DNA of 64,000 nucleotides from contig NZ_JAQJZJ010000008.1 of assembly GCF_027988105.1 (NCBI RefSeq), forward strand, positions 62,001-126,000, in the 5' to 3' direction. Each line of letters opens with the position of its first letter. Position 1 is the first letter of the stretch. Positions 61,668-64,000 of the stretch are shown piece by piece. A program made the translations under genes and the position numbers. The notes under the pieces are model-generated. The model was not told the origin of the DNA and ran no database searches. It was given only the letters and a program-made list of their open reading frames with translations. This DNA comes from Pseudomonas aestuarii (GTDB taxonomy: Bacteria; Pseudomonadota; Gammaproteobacteria; Pseudomonadales; Pseudomonadaceae).

Positions 61668-62462
61668 ATGAAAACGCCTACTTCCCGCCCCGTAGTGCTC
61701 TGCTTGTCCGGCCACGACCCCAGTGGTGGTGCCGGCCTGCAAGCCGATATAGAAGCCCTGCTCGCGCAAGGCTGCCACGCCGCCCCGACAGTCACCGCGC
61801 TGACCGTGCAGGACACGGTCAATGTCTCCGACTTCCGCGTGCTCGATCGCGAGTGGGTGCTGGCCCAGGCCAATGCGGTGATCGCCGACCTGCCGGTAGA
61901 GGCCGTCAAACTGGGCATGCTCGGTTCGGTCGAGATGGTCGAGACCGTGCTGCAGATCATGCACAAGCTGCCGGGCATTGCGCTGGTCTGCGACCCGGTT
62001 CTGCGCGCCGGCGGCGGTGGCGCGCTGGGCAAGGATGAAGTCGGCTACGCCATGCGCGAACGCCTGTTTCCCGTCGCCACCATCGCCACGCCAAACCTGC
62101 CGGAAGCGCGCATCCTCGCCGAACTGCCGGACGGCACCGCCGATGAATGCGCGGAGAAGCTGCTGCCTTATATCCAGCACCTGCTGATCACCGGCGGTCA
62201 TGGCGACGAGCACCAGGTTCATAATCGCCTGTATTGCCGCGACGGCAGCCGCCACACCTTCACCTGCCAGCGCCTGCCGGGCAGCTACCACGGCTCAGGT
62301 TGCACCCTGGCCAGCGCCCTGGCCGGTCGCCTGGCCCTCGGCCAGGAGCTGGTCAGCGCCGTGCAGTTCGCCCTCGATTACACCTGGCGCACCCTGCGCG
62401 ACGCCGAGCAACCTGGCCACGGCCAGTACATCCCGCGCCGCCTGCCCCTGGATTTCTGCTGA
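61668..62462 (+). CDS. thiD: Hydroxymethylpyrimidine/phosphomethylpyrimidine kinase
   Basis: A 264-residue ribokinase-fold enzyme that phosphorylates HMP and HMP-P in thiamine synthesis. The start is ATG 61668 (MKTPTSRPVVLCLSGHDPSG). Family motifs are SGHDPSGGAGLQADIEAL, VTALTVQDT, VKLGMLGSVE, CDPVLRAGGGG and the catalytic-region GSGCTLASALAGRLALG. The 13-nt gap to thiE, with no terminator, indicates one transcript. It is divergent from ladS. Confidence 0.95.
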   Translation: MKTPTSRPVVLCLSGHDPSGGAGLQADIEALLAQGCHAAPTVTALTVQDTVNVSDFRVLDREWVLAQANAVIADLPVEAVKLGMLGSVEMVETVLQIMHKLPGIALVCDPVLRAGGGGALGKDEVGYAMRERLFPVATIATPNLPEARILAELPDGTADECAEKLLPYIQHLLITGGHGDEHQVHNRLYCRDGSRHTFTCQRLPGSYHGSGCTLASALAGRLALGQELVSAVQFALDYTWRTLRDAEQPGHGQYIPRRLPLDFC

Positions 62463-62475
62463 TGGAGAGCCGTCG

Positions 62476-63105
62476 ATGAAACTGCGTGGCCTGTATGCCA
62501 TCACCGACAGCCAGCTGCTGGCTGGCGGCAAGCTGCTGCCTTACGCCGAGGCGGCGCTGAAAGGCGGCGCCACCCTGCTGCAATACCGCGACAAATCCAG
62601 CGACGAGGCGCGCCGCCTGCGCCAGGCCGAAGCCCTGCGCGAGCTGTGCAATCGCTACGGTGCGGGCCTGATCATCAACGACGACGCCGAACTGGCCGCA
62701 CGCCTCGGCGTCGGCCTGCACCTGGGCCAGACCGACGGCTCGCTGTCCGCCGCCCGCGCCCTGCTCGGGCGCCAGGCGATCATCGGAGGCACCTGCCATG
62801 CACAGCTTGGGCTGGCCGAAGCCGCCGCCCGGGAGGGTGCCAGCTATGTCGCCTTCGGTCGCTTCTTTGATTCCAACACCAAGCCCGGCGCCCCCAGCGC
62901 CACGGTCGAGCTGCTGGATGAGGCGAAAAGTCGCATCAGCCTGCCAATCGTCGCCATCGGCGGCGTGACCCTGGACAATGCCGCCCTGCTGATCGCCCGA
63001 GGCGCCAGCATGGTGGCGGTGATCCACGCGCTATTCGCCGCCGACTCGACCGCCGAAGTCGAACGCCGCGCCCGCGCCTTCAGCGCCCTGTTCGCCACCG
63101 ATTAA
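62476..63105 (+). CDS. thiE: Thiamine-phosphate synthase
   Basis: A 209-residue TIM-barrel enzyme joining HMP-PP and thiazole phosphate to thiamine phosphate. It has LYAITDSQLL at the start, LQYRDKSSDEARRLRQ, INDDAELAARLGVGLHLGQT then DGSLSAARALLG, VAFGRFFDSNTKPGAP, and IVAIGGVTLDNAALLIARGA. Phosphate- and pyrimidine-binding residues fall in these blocks. GGAGAGCC lies 6 nt before ATG 62476. Just past the stop, GGGGCG-N8-CGCCCC (63115-63134) can pair but lacks a T-run. Confidence 0.95.
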   Translation: MKLRGLYAITDSQLLAGGKLLPYAEAALKGGATLLQYRDKSSDEARRLRQAEALRELCNRYGAGLIINDDAELAARLGVGLHLGQTDGSLSAARALLGRQAIIGGTCHAQLGLAEAAAREGASYVAFGRFFDSNTKPGAPSATVELLDEAKSRISLPIVAIGGVTLDNAALLIARGASMVAVIHALFAADSTAEVERRARAFSALFATD

Positions 63106-63164
63106 CTGATTTGCGGGGCGGCCCGACTCGCCCCGATTCGATTCGATATTTGAGAGGCCCTGCC

Positions 63165-64000
<836 letters not shown>

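Overview
The window is GC-rich, densely packed gammaproteobacterial chromosome and reads as Pseudomonas (sensu lato). The main evidence is the right end, where amn, a DUF3703 gene, an AidB-type acyl-CoA dehydrogenase, a TetR gene, ladS, thiD, thiE and hemL lie in an order I recall from P. aeruginosa (PA3970-PA3977). Other evidence is a ladS-type hybrid kinase, TtgR-like and CueR-like operators of the Pseudomonas kind, and Pseudomonas-style housekeeping genes (RhlE, HrpB, RluE, DUF2788). I saw no tRNA, rRNA, CRISPR array, complete insertion sequence or prophage.

Layout. 1-3.3 kb: a minus-strand metal (probably copper) uptake operon with two DUF2946 proteins, a coupled 41-residue ORF, a PepSY membrane protein, a PCuAC chaperone and the start of an outer-membrane receptor. 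3.4-5.5 kb: a LysR regulator divergent from a quinone-oxidoreductase-like gene. 5.6-7.8 kb: a PAS/PAS/PAS/GAF sensor without an output domain, and a small ORF. 7.9-9.1 kb: a Bcr/CflA-type MFS pump. 9.3-14.4 kb: an RND efflux pair divergent from its TetR repressor. 14.6-17.8 kb: copper export, with a CopZ-like chaperone, CopA and CueR around a symmetrical divergent promoter. 17.9-22.0 kb: a HAD-TesB-SagB-type operon divergent from a histone-deacetylase-like hydrolase. 22.2-29.0 kb: adenosine-specific kinase, SixA-like phosphatase, UvrD-like helicase, TrmK, a conserved unknown, a VOC protein and a DUF4917/SIR2-like protein. 29.2-32.8 kb: a NosR/NirI-type protein, DUF3079, then a scar of gene fragments (deacetylase, DUF429, topB).

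32.8-49.6 kb is mostly ordinary: a GlxA-type regulator and TPR protein, ChaC, an SH3 protein, a flavoprotein, RhlE, LemA with two TPM proteins, MscS, an exonuclease, a NYN protein, a YciC-like protein, an SDR, a double CDGSH protein and HrpB. 49.7-54.4 kb holds a lipoprotein, a cation-diffusion transporter, an Lrp regulator, DUF2788, RluE and an alcohol dehydrogenase. 54.5-64 kb is the amn-to-hemL block; hemL runs off the end.

Two themes join the window. First, copper: acquisition-type genes at the left end and a CueR-controlled export set 12 kb away. Second, a family of roughly 94-112 bp intergenic repeats with GTAGGG termini sits mainly between convergent genes; in several places the repeat end supplies the TAG stop codon. 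The most unusual segment is 31.7-32.8 kb, where truncated pieces of three unrelated genes lie end to end, one of them a damaged copy of the intact deacetylase 10 kb upstream. I found no clear candidate for a wholly new multi-gene system. The best leads are the copper operon's hairpins and coupled mini-ORF, the SagB-type/deacylase divergent locus, the SIR2-like DUF4917 protein, and the repeat family.
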